Of a stretch of DNA of 64,000 nt, positions 44,118 to 52,863 are shown one piece after another. Made by a program: the position numbers and the translations under genes. Source of the stretch: Corynebacterium tuberculostearicum (GTDB lineage Bacteria > Actinomycetota > Actinomycetes > Mycobacteriales > Mycobacteriaceae); assembly GCF_016127015.1 (NCBI RefSeq), contig NZ_CP065972.1:868001-932000 (forward strand). The letters are read 5' to 3'. How positions within the stretch are numbered: the first letter of the stretch is position 1; each line of letters starts with the position of its first letter. The notes beneath the pieces are model-generated. The model saw only the letters and a list, made by a program, of their open reading frames with translations, ran no database searches and was not told where the DNA came from.

Positions 44118-45500
44118 GTGAACAATCTTGAAGGCGCCGTTTCCCATGCGGGCTCCACTAAGCAGCGCTTGTTGGAGCAGAGTGCCCGTATCCTGGCTAA
44201 GGGTGGGCGCGACGCTTTAAAGGTTTGTGCTGTGGCGGAGCAGATCGCTGTTCCAGTCGATGAAGCTAAGTCTTTCTTTGAAGATGACCACGACCTTTAC
44301 ATTCAGACCAGCCGGTTCTTGGATGAGCGTCTCCGAGTAGCGGCCTACGATGCACTCAATAAATTGCCGGATGACGCGACCGCGCTTCAGAAACTTCGCG
44401 AGTCTGCCAAGGTCTACTTCAACTGGGCAGTTGATAACCCCACTTACTTTGCAGCCTATAACAACTGCGAGACGGTAACGAGCTTTCCCAACTTTGAGGA
44501 CGGCATCGAAGAGGTGAAAAGCTTTGATGCCTTCCCGCCCACCTTCCGCTGGATGCTTGAGCACATGCGGGAAGCAGCTATTGCAGCACGCGGCGATTTT
44601 GAGCACCGCCTGGTAGTGATCCAATCACTTACTTACTTGTCTGAGCTGCAGGGTATTACGCACTTGGCCACGTTCGGCATTATGCGTCATCTCTCGCCTG
44701 CGGCGAAGAAGCAGACCTTCAATGCTTGCATTGAGACTTTATTCTCTGGGTTGGAAGATAGCTTGCGTGACGGGGAGATTGCGCCCTTTGAACCGCTAGC
44801 ACCCGTCGGGGATCCAGCGGAACCGTTTACTACAGCAGCAAAGGACATGCCAAAGTCTACGGCTGAGGAAAAGCGTGCAGCCATCTTCCGTGGTGCGGCC
44901 GAAAAGATTGCCTATAACGGTCTTCCTGGCTTGCATCTCGGCTCAGCTGCTGCGCGAGCAGGCGTAGATTTGGCAGACGCGGAGCATCTTTTCGATGGTG
45001 TTTCTCACCTGCTGCGTTCTTTGGAAGAGTCTTTGGATGAAGCCAATACGCTAGCGATCATGCGCCAGAACCAGGCCGTGCCAGAAGGATCCCACGGGCT
45101 GGATTATATTAAGGCAACCGGCTTCGGATATCTGGAGTATGCGCTGGAAGACCCTGTCGGCTTCGTCGCTCTCATTGAAGTATCAAGCCGCTCGATTGTC
45201 CCCGTCTCTTTCGATGAGTCCAGCGATACTGAGCAGCCATTTGATATGAGTAAGGCCTTTACCTTCATCATGAATCTGGTGCGCGATGCCATTTCTGAGT
45301 CGAATGGACCTCGATCGCCATGGATTCTTTTTACCCAGATTGCGGTGCTGTGGGCCTGCATCCACGGCCTCTCGCAGTTGAGTACCGTAGGAGCCCTGCG
45401 CCATCACTCGGCTAATTTCTACTTCAACCTAGCTTCCAAGGTGATGGACGTGGTTCTTCAGGGCATGGTCAATGTCCTCGAGCTAAAGAAGCCAGAATAG
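44118..45500 (+). CDS. Tandem TetR-like protein (two fused regulator units)
   Basis: 460 residues from the GTG at 44118; the frame is open upstream only because of IS DNA. Unit 1 (about 15-215) has a TetR helix-turn-helix region then a ligand domain containing LQGITHLATFGIMRHLS. Unit 2 (about 249-455) repeats the plan: KRAAIFRGAAEKIAYNGLPG, then IHGLSQLSTVGALRHHS. The two WHG-like motifs align clearly, so it is an internal duplication. The HTH helices are diverged, so one or both units may not bind DNA. It lies 62 bp from the IS21 duplication, which may have removed or changed its promoter. Confidence 0.75.
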   Translation: MNNLEGAVSHAGSTKQRLLEQSARILAKGGRDALKVCAVAEQIAVPVDEAKSFFEDDHDLYIQTSRFLDERLRVAAYDALNKLPDDATALQKLRESAKVYFNWAVDNPTYFAAYNNCETVTSFPNFEDGIEEVKSFDAFPPTFRWMLEHMREAAIAARGDFEHRLVVIQSLTYLSELQGITHLATFGIMRHLSPAAKKQTFNACIETLFSGLEDSLRDGEIAPFEPLAPVGDPAEPFTTAAKDMPKSTAEEKRAAIFRGAAEKIAYNGLPGLHLGSAAARAGVDLADAEHLFDGVSHLLRSLEESLDEANTLAIMRQNQAVPEGSHGLDYIKATGFGYLEYALEDPVGFVALIEVSSRSIVPVSFDESSDTEQPFDMSKAFTFIMNLVRDAISESNGPRSPWILFTQIAVLWACIHGLSQLSTVGALRHHSANFYFNLASKVMDVVLQGMVNVLELKKPE

Positions 45501-45515
45501 GAAACCAAGCAATAA

Positions 45516-45545
45516 AGGGGACCCGCAGCGGGCTCCCCTTTTTCT
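45516..45545. terminator. Bidirectional terminator between convergent genes
   Basis: GGGGACCCGC and CGGGCTCCCC (about 45517-45539) form a stem with one mismatch, followed by TTTTT on the plus strand. AAA-rich sequence before it gives a U run on the minus strand as well. Confidence 0.7.
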
Positions 45546-46152
45546 ATATCCACCCCCGGGCATGTGCCGTAGTTGCTGCCTCAAAACGGTTCCCAGTTCC
45601 TGTTTTGGCGATGAGCGAAGAGACAATATTGCGCACTGTGCCAGTGCTCAGGTGAAGGTGTCCGGCAATCCGGCGGGTGTCGCTTCCCTCCAAGACATGA
45701 CATGCGATCTCCTTTTCGCGTGCGGTTAGTGGATTGTCGGGCGTGAAAATTGTCTCTTGGGCCAGCGCAGGGTCGATGACCTTTAGACCGGCGTGCACTC
45801 GCCTAATGGCTTCGGCAAGTTGTTCGGGTGGGGTGTCCTTGACCACGAAGCCAGCTACGCCCGTTTCCAAAGCACGTTTGACGTAGCCACTGCGACCAAA
45901 GGTCGTGACAATCAGGCTGCGGCAACCCGTGCCCTCAAGTTCAGCGGCCGCATCAAGACCGTTCTTACCGGGCATTTCAATATCAAGTAGCGCAACGTCG
46001 ACGCCATGCTTGGCGACGAGCCCCGCAACCTCCGCGCCCGTTGCGCACTCAGCCACAACGCTGATATCTGGCTCTGTATCTAAGAGGGCAACTAGCGCCC
46101 CACGCACCAATGATTGGTCCTCAGCAATGAGAACTCGGATGGGATCAGTCAT
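45544..46152 (-). CDS. NarL/LuxR-type response regulator
   Basis: 202 residues from the ATG at 46152; a longer frame opens at 46200 but family proteins begin like MTDPIRVLIAEDQ. Receiver domain with phospho-acceptor D57 (VALLDIEMPG) and C-terminal LuxR HTH (about 139-200, LTAREKEIACHVLEG). It overlaps the broken histidine kinase gene by eight bases. It would control the ABC genes upstream in intact operons of this type; here its kinase is truncated. Confidence 0.9.
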   Translation of the reverse strand: MTDPIRVLIAEDQSLVRGALVALLDTEPDISVVAECATGAEVAGLVAKHGVDVALLDIEMPGKNGLDAAAELEGTGCRSLIVTTFGRSGYVKRALETGVAGFVVKDTPPEQLAEAIRRVHAGLKVIDPALAQETIFTPDNPLTAREKEIACHVLEGSDTRRIAGHLHLSTGTVRNIVSSLIAKTGTGNRFEAATTAHARGWI

Positions 46153-47290
46153 TACCTGAGCCTCCGGCGGTAGTAAGAGGAAGAAAGTCCGTGTCGCCAT
46201 TCATAGTAACCAGGGCCAGAGTACAGCCATTGCGGTGCGCAAAGAGCAGCTGTCCGCCAGCATCTGTTATACGTTTGCGCAAACCGACAATCCCACCGTG
46301 GGCACGAGAAAGACTTTCGTCAGCGTCAAACCCGCAGCCATCGTCCACCACTTGGAGTTGGTGGTCTGTCACCTGGACCCAACAGTGCGCTGCGCCTGAG
46401 TGGCGGACCACGTTTGTGCTTAGCTCGCGCAGGGCCCAGGAAAATTCGGCGTCGTAAAGCCCAGCACTTTAGGCCGCAGATGGCAAGTGCGATGCAATGC
46501 CTGCAGTCTCGAGTGCCCTTTGGGCTGCGTGGATTTCTCCTTCAAAAGTGGGCATGCGCATCCGGGTTACTGTGGAGCGGACTTCCGCCAAGCCTCTCCG
46601 AGAAAGCGTGCTCACCTCCTGGAGCTCCTGCTGCGCCCGTTGCGGATCCGAATCTATTAGACGGCGGGCAAGCTCTGATTTGAGGTTGATAACGGTTAAA
46701 GAGTGGCCCAAGAGATCGTGAACATCGGTAGCGATATCCTCGCGTTGGCGTGCCAAGTCCAATTCATGCTCCAATTCAGCGCGGCTATCTTCGCGCTGGG
46801 AAAATGTACCTAGCAGCACTAGTAGTATTGGCCAGACGAAGAGGACTATCAGGGCCCAGCCGGTGCTTTCAGGAGCGAAGAACCACGTGGTGGTGGCGAG
46901 CACGGTCCCCACGAGCAGGGTAAGCGCTAATGCTCGGCGTAGCGGAAGGTTAAAGCCGAGCAGCGCCGCAAGGTAAGGCACAAACGTGACGGCTATTATC
47001 CCGAAGAAACCAATTGATATCGCTGCAATGGCCGCGAGCGACACCCAGTAAAGCCCGATCCGCTGTCCTAACCGCCATCCGCGTGGGTAGTAGCCCACTG
47101 CGCCAAAAGAAAAGAAGTAGACAGCACTAAACGCTAAAACGCACGCAGAAGCCCCAATTCGTTCAGTGAGCGTCGTGCCCGGCGCGGCAAAGGTCATCAC
47201 CAACCCGGGAACGAGGAAGACCAACCATACGCTGGCAAAAAGAGCGCTATTAAGGCTAAAACCGCGCCACGGATCGCGAAAGGGGCCCAT
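46145..47290 (-). pseudogene. Sensor histidine kinase broken by an in-frame TAA
   Basis: The reading frame from the ATG at 47290 covers 381 codons but has a TAA at codon 274 (bases 46469-46471). Before it lie six membrane segments (about 20-160) and the HisKA_3 box with the phospho-His H191 (DVHDLLGHSLTV). After it, in the same frame, continue the ATPase motifs: N-box ALRELSTNVVRHSG and G1 VVDDGCGFD. No shift of frame is needed, so a single base change is the simplest cause. The product would be a membrane protein with no kinase activity. Confidence 0.85.
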
Positions 47291-47758
47291 TAACGGCGCG
47301 CCTTGTCGCGGGAGCGCAGCACCAGGCAAGCGGCGAGAAAGATGGTCGTCCATACCGCGAAGTTTAACCATGCGGCCCACATGGGGTGCGACACGGTGCC
47401 TTCCTCCCCGCTAAGAAACTGCATGCCTTCTGCAAGGGGCCACTGGGCGAGCACAACCGGGCCAAAGAGGGGAGTGAAGCGGCCCAATTCCATCAGCGGC
47501 TCAGTAAGTGGAGTGAATACATTGGCGGCAAAGAGGAAGAGGACAACGGAGGTCGAGGCGATTGCGACAGAATTGTCGGTGGGCAAAGCCATGGCCCACA
47601 CCAAGCCATAAAAGCCAAAGGGAATGGAAACTAGGACGCAAGCGATGAAGGCTAAAATCCACTGGTGTGGTTGCATCGAGGCTTGTGTCACGGCGCCGTG
47701 AGGTTACCCTCGAGTAGTGGACACCCTATTTGTGCGGATCTTGTGTCCGTAGGAGAGG

Positions 47759-48076
47759 ATGTTCATTGTGAGTCAACAGCGCAAGAAATACACGCCGGAG
47801 TACCGGCGTGAAGCCGCAAACCTGGTAATCGAGTCGCAGCGCCCGATTGCTCATGTGGCCAAGGAGATTGGTGTATCAGCCACAATTTTGGGCAGGTGGG
47901 TCAAACTCGAGCGTGAGCGCCGTGGAGCATCAGATGGGATGAGCGAGGCTGATCTTCGTGCTGAAAATGCTCGTCTGCGCCGTGAACTGGCGGAAGCCAA
48001 GATGGATAATGAGTTTTTGTCAAAAGCGACAGCCTTCTTCGCTGCGAAGCAACGCGAGCAGAAAAGTTCGAATTGA
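47759..48076 (+). CDS. IS3-family OrfA (transposase DNA-binding subunit)
   Basis: 105 residues. Helix-turn-helix of the IS3/IS911 type (KYTPEYRREAANLVIESQ, HVAKEIGVSATILGRWV) followed by a leucine-zipper-like helix. The stop overlaps the orfB start (TGATG), so orfB is made by re-initiation or by frameshifting near AGAAAAG at about 48060-48066. Confidence 0.92.
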   Translation: MFIVSQQRKKYTPEYRREAANLVIESQRPIAHVAKEIGVSATILGRWVKLERERRGASDGMSEADLRAENARLRRELAEAKMDNEFLSKATAFFAAKQREQKSSN

Positions 48077-48975
48077 TGCGGCAGGAGAAGGCCAACTACA
48101 GCATCAAACGTATGGCACGGCTATTAAAAGTATCTCGGTCTGGATACTACAAATGGGCCCATACGCAGCAGAAGCGGCTATCCGGCGACGATGATCGCGC
48201 AGCATTCTACGACGATGTTGACCGCAAGATTCATCAGATTTGGTCGGACTCCGATCAGGTTTACGGTGCTCCGCGGATCACCGCAGAACTTACCGAGCGC
48301 TACCACATTGCGCTTAACCGTAAGACTGTGGCTAAACGAATGCGCATGATGAGCATTGAAGGGATTTCACCGCGGGCCTTTGTCCCAGTGACAACGGTCC
48401 AAGCCAAACGTAAGTCCACGCTTCCTGACCTGGTCAAGCGCATGTTTGATACCGGTGAGCTCAACCGAGTGTGGATGTCGGATATTACCTACCTGCGCAC
48501 TGCTGAAGGCTGGTTGTATCTGTGTGCAGTCCGCGATGGTCATTCCCGCAGGGTACTGGGCTGGGCTATGGATAGTGTTCAAGATACATACCTGGTCGAA
48601 CGGGCCCTGCGGATGGCGCATACGCTGCGCGGTGATGTTCCTGATGGGCTAGTGTTTCACGCTGACCGCGGAACCCAATTTACCAGCGAGAAGCTCTGGG
48701 AAGTTTGCCGCAACCTGGGCATTGCTCAGTCCGTAGGGCGTACCGGTGTGTGCTTCGATAACGCGATGGCCGAGTCATTCTGGTCAACGCTTAAAACCGA
48801 GTTCTACGACCGTAAGCGCTGGGCGACCCGTGATGCCGCACGCAAGGCCGTTGCCTACTGGATTGAAGTCGTCTACAACCGCCGGCGCCGACACTCCGCA
48901 CTCGGTATGGTAAGCCCCGTCGACTTCGAGAACCACATTGGTCTAACCACCAGCAGAAAAGAAATAGCTGCCTAA
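48076..48975 (+). CDS. IS3-family OrfB (DDE transposase)
   Basis: 299 residues from the ATG at 48076. The HTH_21 region (YSIKRMARLLKVSRSGYYKW) precedes the rve integrase core: D in VWMSDITYL, D in VFHADRGTQFTS and E in NAMAESFWSTLKTE. Full length and uninterrupted, so the element may be mobile. Confidence 0.93.
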   Translation: MRQEKANYSIKRMARLLKVSRSGYYKWAHTQQKRLSGDDDRAAFYDDVDRKIHQIWSDSDQVYGAPRITAELTERYHIALNRKTVAKRMRMMSIEGISPRAFVPVTTVQAKRKSTLPDLVKRMFDTGELNRVWMSDITYLRTAEGWLYLCAVRDGHSRRVLGWAMDSVQDTYLVERALRMAHTLRGDVPDGLVFHADRGTQFTSEKLWEVCRNLGIAQSVGRTGVCFDNAMAESFWSTLKTEFYDRKRWATRDAARKAVAYWIEVVYNRRRRHSALGMVSPVDFENHIGLTTSRKEIAA

Positions 48976-49447
48976 CCACTAGGTAGCTCCACTACGTGTC
49001 CACGATTTGCGGGCAACCCCAGCCGGTGATAAATACCGCGGTGATGGGGAGCAGTGCCTGGAAGCCGATTGATATGAGGTTTGCCCACAGAAGCTGTCGT
49101 GGATGCAGGGGAGTGAGGGCTAATTGACGCGCCCACCCAGTCTTCGCATCTGTCACGGCGGAACCAGCGGCGGAGACGGAACCAGCGACGCCGCCGTAAA
49201 GGGCCATGCTGATCATCTCTAAGGCGGCGAAGTTTCCTCCTTTAAAGGGGGCATCACCAAAATCCATCATGGTGCCAAAGAGGAGGTAAAAAAATACCGG
49301 CAAGATGGTGCTGAAAAAGAGAGGAGTAAGGTTGCGACGAAGGCGCAGCAGGTTGTGAGTGGCAAACCGGAGAGTGCGCGCACTGGTCGTTGCAGCTTGT
49401 GTGGTCATGGCATGTTCCTTTCACGAAGTGGCCAACGGAGTGACGGG

Positions 49448-50371
49448 TTAGGACTGGGATGATGTCAAAGCAAGAAATGCGTCCTCTAAGGAGTGTTTGC
49501 GAATAGTCAGGTCATAGGCCGAGGTGTGGTTGAGAAGGAATTTCGCAAGTACATCGGAGTCACCGGTGGTCATCCGGGCGTAGCCGCCAGACAAGGAAAT
49601 CTCGGCGACGGTGGGTAGCTTTTTCGCATTTAAAAGTGTGCCGTCGAACTTCGCCTCGACTATGCGCTTGCCCGACTGTTCGCGCAGTTCTGTGGCCTTT
49701 GCATCGGCTCGCAGCTTTCCTTCGTGTAGGAGAATTATCCTTTCTGCAAAATTGTCTGCCTCTTCGAGGTAGTGCGTAGCGAAGACAATGGTGCGTCCCT
49801 GGTCTGCTTGTCTGTGCATGGTGGACCAGAACTCGTGGCGCGCTTGAGCATCCATGCCAGCTGTTGGCTCATCGAGCAATAGGATTTGGGGATTGCCCAA
49901 AATAGCGAGGGCGAATCGCACACGTTGTTGCTCGCCACCAGAGCATTTTCCTACTGGGCGGTGCAGGATCCGGTCTAGGTCTGCTTGTTTGGCAACTTCT
50001 CCGATGGGAAGGGGATGGGGAAAGGTAGAGGAAATCATCTTTAGGGTGTCCTGGACTGTGAGCTCGGGTAGCAGGCCACCGGTTTGCAGCACGGCTCCAA
50101 TCTGCGCTGCGCGGATCGCAGCGTGCGGTGTGTGTCCGAGCACAGAAATGTTGCCGGAGGTGGGTGTGGTGAGACCGAGGATGAGATCAAATAGGGTGGT
50201 TTTGCCTGCTCCATTGGTGCCTAATAGGCCTACGATCTCGCCTTGGGCGATGCTGAAGGATATATCGCTGAGCGCATGGATAGGTCTGGAGGATTTACTA
50301 GCAAAGGATTTGCTTACTCCGGATACGTCGATGGCTGGCGGCTGTGCAGTAGATGGGCTTAAAGTGCTCAT
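49448..50371 (-). CDS. ABC transporter ATP-binding protein (drug-export type)
   Basis: 307 residues. Walker A GTNGAGKTT at 51-59, signature CSGGEQQRVRFAL, Walker B ILLLDEPTAGMD, H-loop FATHYLEEAD. A DrrA/CcmA-like soluble ATPase whose partner permease is the gene interrupted by the IS 40 bp downstream. With the permease broken it has no visible membrane partner here. It should head the ATPase-permease-kinase-regulator operon. Confidence 0.92.
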   Translation of the reverse strand: MSTLSPSTAQPPAIDVSGVSKSFASKSSRPIHALSDISFSIAQGEIVGLLGTNGAGKTTLFDLILGLTTPTSGNISVLGHTPHAAIRAAQIGAVLQTGGLLPELTVQDTLKMISSTFPHPLPIGEVAKQADLDRILHRPVGKCSGGEQQRVRFALAILGNPQILLLDEPTAGMDAQARHEFWSTMHRQADQGRTIVFATHYLEEADNFAERIILLHEGKLRADAKATELREQSGKRIVEAKFDGTLLNAKKLPTVAEISLSGGYARMTTGDSDVLAKFLLNHTSAYDLTIRKHSLEDAFLALTSSQS

Positions 50372-50462
50372 ACCTGGAAAGTATCCGTAGCCAGCAAGAA
50401 TGATGTATAGGCCCTGTCATTACATTTTCATGACAAGTGTCATGACGCGATAAGGTAGGAGA

Positions 50463-51035
50463 GTGCTTACTACTCTCGCAGCAGCTGCTGGACTATTCGT
50501 GGCCACCAACATCGATGACATTGTGGTGTTGTCCCTCTTCTTCGCCCGTGGTGCTGGTCGCAAGGGCACGACGCCCGCGATTCTGCTAGGTCAGTATTTG
50601 GGATTTCTCGGCATACTAGCGGCCTCGGCCATTGTCGGATTGGGCTTAAATGCCGTATTACCTGAGGAATTGATTCGCTACTTTGGTCTCATTCCATTGC
50701 TTCTAGGCCTATGGGCAGCGTGGCAAGCATTCCGGGGTGAGGATGACGATGAGGATGCTTCGGGTAAGAGGCTGAGCACACTTGCGGTAGCCGGGGTGAC
50801 CTTTGCCAACGGTGGCGACAATATCGGCGTCTATGTACCAGTGTTTACCACCTCTACGCCGGCTGAGGTTGCGACTTATTGCGTGGTCTTCGTAATCCTC
50901 GTGGCGCCCTTAGTGTGGGCAGCGCGGTTTGTGGCAACGCGGCCGGGCATTGCAGAAGCACTGGAAAAGTGGGAAAGCGTGCTGTTTCCCACGGTCCTCA
51001 TTCTGCTGGGAATTGCGATCTTGCTTGCAGTGTAA
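50463..51035 (+). CDS. cadD: CadD-family cadmium resistance transporter
   Basis: 190 residues, GTG start with AGGAGAG just upstream. Five to six membrane segments; family signatures ATNIDDIVVLSLFFA (about 14-28) and FANGGDNIGVYVPVF (about 116-130) with conserved Asp residues. Members give low-level cadmium resistance by export. It is divergent from the ABC operon (about 90 bp gap) and ends at a strong terminator. Confidence 0.85.
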   Translation: MLTTLAAAAGLFVATNIDDIVVLSLFFARGAGRKGTTPAILLGQYLGFLGILAASAIVGLGLNAVLPEELIRYFGLIPLLLGLWAAWQAFRGEDDDEDASGKRLSTLAVAGVTFANGGDNIGVYVPVFTTSTPAEVATYCVVFVILVAPLVWAARFVATRPGIAEALEKWESVLFPTVLILLGIAILLAV

Positions 51036-51050
51036 ACGCGGAATAGAAAA

Positions 51051-51080
51051 AGCCGGCACCTTCACGGTGCCGGCTGAATA
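51051..51080 (+). terminator. Terminator after cadD
   Basis: AGCCGGCACC (51051-51060) and GGTGCCGGCT (51066-51075), perfect 10-bp stem, loop TTCAC. A-rich before (GAAAAA) and T-rich after (ATATTTGT), so it can also end the minus-strand tRNA transcript. Confidence 0.8.
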
Positions 51081-51084
51081 TTTG

Positions 51085-51158
51085 TCGGGCTAACAGGATT
51101 TGAACCTGCGACCCCTACACCCCCAGTGTAGTGCGCTACCAAACTGCGCCATAGCCCG
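51085..51158 (-). tRNA. tRNA-Pro (anticodon GGG)
   Basis: 74 nt on the minus strand. Acceptor stem CGGGCTA/TAGCCCG, D-arm GGCGCAGTTTGGTAGCGC, anticodon stem CTACA/TGTAG with loop CTGGGGG (anticodon GGG), T-arm with GGTTCAAATCC. Discriminator A; the CCA end is not fully encoded (ACA follows). No integrated element is seen at its 3' end. Confidence 0.95.
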
Positions 51159-51229
51159 CCGTCGAACTGTGCGACTTGTCTAGATTACATCAGTAGGATT
51201 CTACTGTGAAATTTGGGGTGTAACCTGCG

Positions 51230-51619
51230 CTAAAACTCGCCGCTGGAGTACACCCAAGCGCCGCCGACGCGGCGAAACGAGGAACGCTCGCGTTGTGAGC
51301 CAACGGCCGCGCCTTTATAAAAGGCCTCAAACTCCACCACGCCGGAACTATCGAGCAATCCGCCTGCTTGGGTATCCAGGATATCGAGGCGATAAAACCG
51401 GACGGGAGAATCAGCCAAGTCGAGTGCTGCAGGGCGAGTATCGGGATCCCACGTACGGAGGAGATAGGCTTCGTCGCCAGTAACAAAGGCGCTAAAGCGC
51501 GAGCGCATGAGCGCCTCCGCAGTGGGGGCGTTGGTGCCGGCATGGTACTTGCCACAGCACTCGCCGTAGGTCAGACCGGTGCCGCACGGGCAGCGGCGCG
51601 AGGGATCAAAGGCTGCCAT
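51230..51619 (-). CDS. YchJ-like SEC-C motif protein (UPF0225)
   Basis: 129 residues. N-terminal zinc-binding SEC-C pattern with C10, C12, C21, C22 and H26 (CPCGTGLTYGECCGKYH), followed by an NTF2-like domain (ALMRSRFSAFVTGDEAYLLRTW). Function unknown. The ATG overlaps the stop of the hydrolase gene, so they are co-translated. It also lies near secA2, whose family often uses SEC-C-type zinc motifs; that link may be chance. Confidence 0.85.
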   Translation of the reverse strand: MAAFDPSRRCPCGTGLTYGECCGKYHAGTNAPTAEALMRSRFSAFVTGDEAYLLRTWDPDTRPAALDLADSPVRFYRLDILDTQAGGLLDSSGVVEFEAFYKGAAVGSQRERSSFRRVGGAWVYSSGEF

Positions 51620-52776
51620 TAGTGCGCGTCCACGTCCACGATGGTGACGTTGCCGAGCATGTGCTCAACATCGGTGTCCTTCGCGGCAGAGCGCAGGGCG
51701 GACTGTTCTTCCGCTGACAGTTTTCCGGCAAGCTCGATGCGGCGTTCGAAGCTAGCGGGGCCGGTTTGGGTGATGCTCACGTGGACGTCGTCAAGCGCAA
51801 GCCTCTTGCCGGCATCCTTGATTGCTTGGGTGGCGGCCGTAGCCAGCGCGGACATAACAAGACCCTCTGCGGTAAAGCCCTTACCCTTGCCGCCATTCTT
51901 CTTAGTGCGGTCGGCACTGAGGTTGTGGTCATTATGGCGGACGACCACGCCGAATTTGGTGCCGGTGGCCGGCTGCGCAACGGCGGCGTCGGTTCCTACT
52001 TCCTCCGGGCGGTAATCAGGAACGATAAACTGCTCGGCCCACGCACCGATGAGATCCGCAGCGCGGGCTGCCGTGCCCTGCTTGGTGAGCAGATGATCGG
52101 TCTTGTCCAGGGAAACCAAGGATTTGGGGTAGCGCGTGAGCAGGAAGATATTTTGCGCATTGTCTATGCCCACCGTCTGGTCAATGGGTGAGTGCAACAC
52201 CATCAACGGCTTGCGGAGCTTGGGCAGGTACTCCTCAGGGTTGGTATCGGCCAAGTCCTCGAGGAACTTGCGGGAAATGATAAGGCCGCGGCCGCCGAGG
52301 GTGACTTCCACCTCGCCGTTGGCGTCGACCTCGCCGATCTTGTCCGCATAGTGAAGCACGGAGTGGGCAGGATCAAAGGGCGCGCCAATGGTGGCTACCG
52401 CCTTAAGTGATTTTATGGTGGTGGCCGCCTTCAATGCAGCGGCGCCACCGAGCGAGTGGCCCATGAGCAATTGTGGGGCAGAGTAGTTCTCCGTCAGCCA
52501 GGCGGCAGCGGCATGGATATCATCAACATTTTGGCTAAAGGTAGTATCGCCAAATTCTCCGGCGGACTGGCCAAGACCGGGAAAATCGAAACGCAAAGTG
52601 GCGATGCCGAACTCGGTGAGCTGCTTCGCGGTGCGGGCAGCACCGGGAGTGTGGCGCGAGCCGGCGAAGCAATGGGCAAAGATGGCATAGGCGATCGGGG
52701 GAGAATCCGGGAAGTCGATGGTTCCGGCCATCTCGGTTCCCCGGCTCGAAGGCAGCTTAACATTGACGGATTGCAT
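51619..52776 (-). CDS. Alpha/beta hydrolase fused to an OsmC-like domain
   Basis: 385 residues from the ATG at 52776; the frame is open further but that part overlaps secA2. Residues about 1-255 are a hydrolase: nucleophile S108 in GHSLGG, oxyanion region FAHCFAGS, FPGLGQSAG. Residues about 270-385 look like OsmC (GFTAEGLVMSALATAATQ, ITQTGPASFERRIELAG). The usual OsmC cysteines are not seen, so peroxidase activity is doubtful. The fusion is known in other bacteria, its role not. First gene of a pair with the SEC-C protein. Confidence 0.82.
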   Translation of the reverse strand: MQSVNVKLPSSRGTEMAGTIDFPDSPPIAYAIFAHCFAGSRHTPGAARTAKQLTEFGIATLRFDFPGLGQSAGEFGDTTFSQNVDDIHAAAAWLTENYSAPQLLMGHSLGGAAALKAATTIKSLKAVATIGAPFDPAHSVLHYADKIGEVDANGEVEVTLGGRGLIISRKFLEDLADTNPEEYLPKLRKPLMVLHSPIDQTVGIDNAQNIFLLTRYPKSLVSLDKTDHLLTKQGTAARAADLIGAWAEQFIVPDYRPEEVGTDAAVAQPATGTKFGVVVRHNDHNLSADRTKKNGGKGKGFTAEGLVMSALATAATQAIKDAGKRLALDDVHVSITQTGPASFERRIELAGKLSAEEQSALRSAAKDTDVEHMLGNVTIVDVDAH

Positions 52777-52863
52777 GAGAACTACAATAACGGGCCTCTT
52801 ACCCGCAAGCCATACCAGGTTGACTACAGTCGATAGGAGCAATCCAAATAAGGAGGATGAGGT

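Larger units (their letters stand above)
47695..49025 (+). mobile_element. IS3-family insertion sequence with 4-bp target duplication
   Basis: The element is 47699-49021 (1323 bp). Both ends start TG and share imperfect 26-bp inverted repeats (TGRGGTT-CCC core plus GTGGACAC inside). The target duplication GCCG is at 47695-47698 and 49022-49025. It carries overlapping orfA and orfB on the plus strand, opposite to the interrupted permease. Confidence 0.92.
47290..49408 (-). pseudogene. ABC-2 type permease gene split by an IS3-family element
   Basis: The 5' part (49408 to 49022) encodes the N-terminal half with membrane segments (RNLTPLFFSTILPVFFYLL and LLWANLISIGFQALLPITA). The 3' part (47698 to 47290) continues with IACVLVSIPFGFYGLVWAM and more helices. 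Between them sits the IS at 47699-49021. Deleting the IS and one copy of GCCG gives ..AVFITGAVTQASMQPH.. in one frame, about 265 residues, normal for drug/lantibiotic-export permeases. An internal GTG at 47691 could still produce the C-terminal piece. Confidence 0.92.

Noticed and set aside
51085..51158. tRNA-Pro as an integration site
   Set aside because: No integrase or repeated tRNA 3' end found in the flanks.
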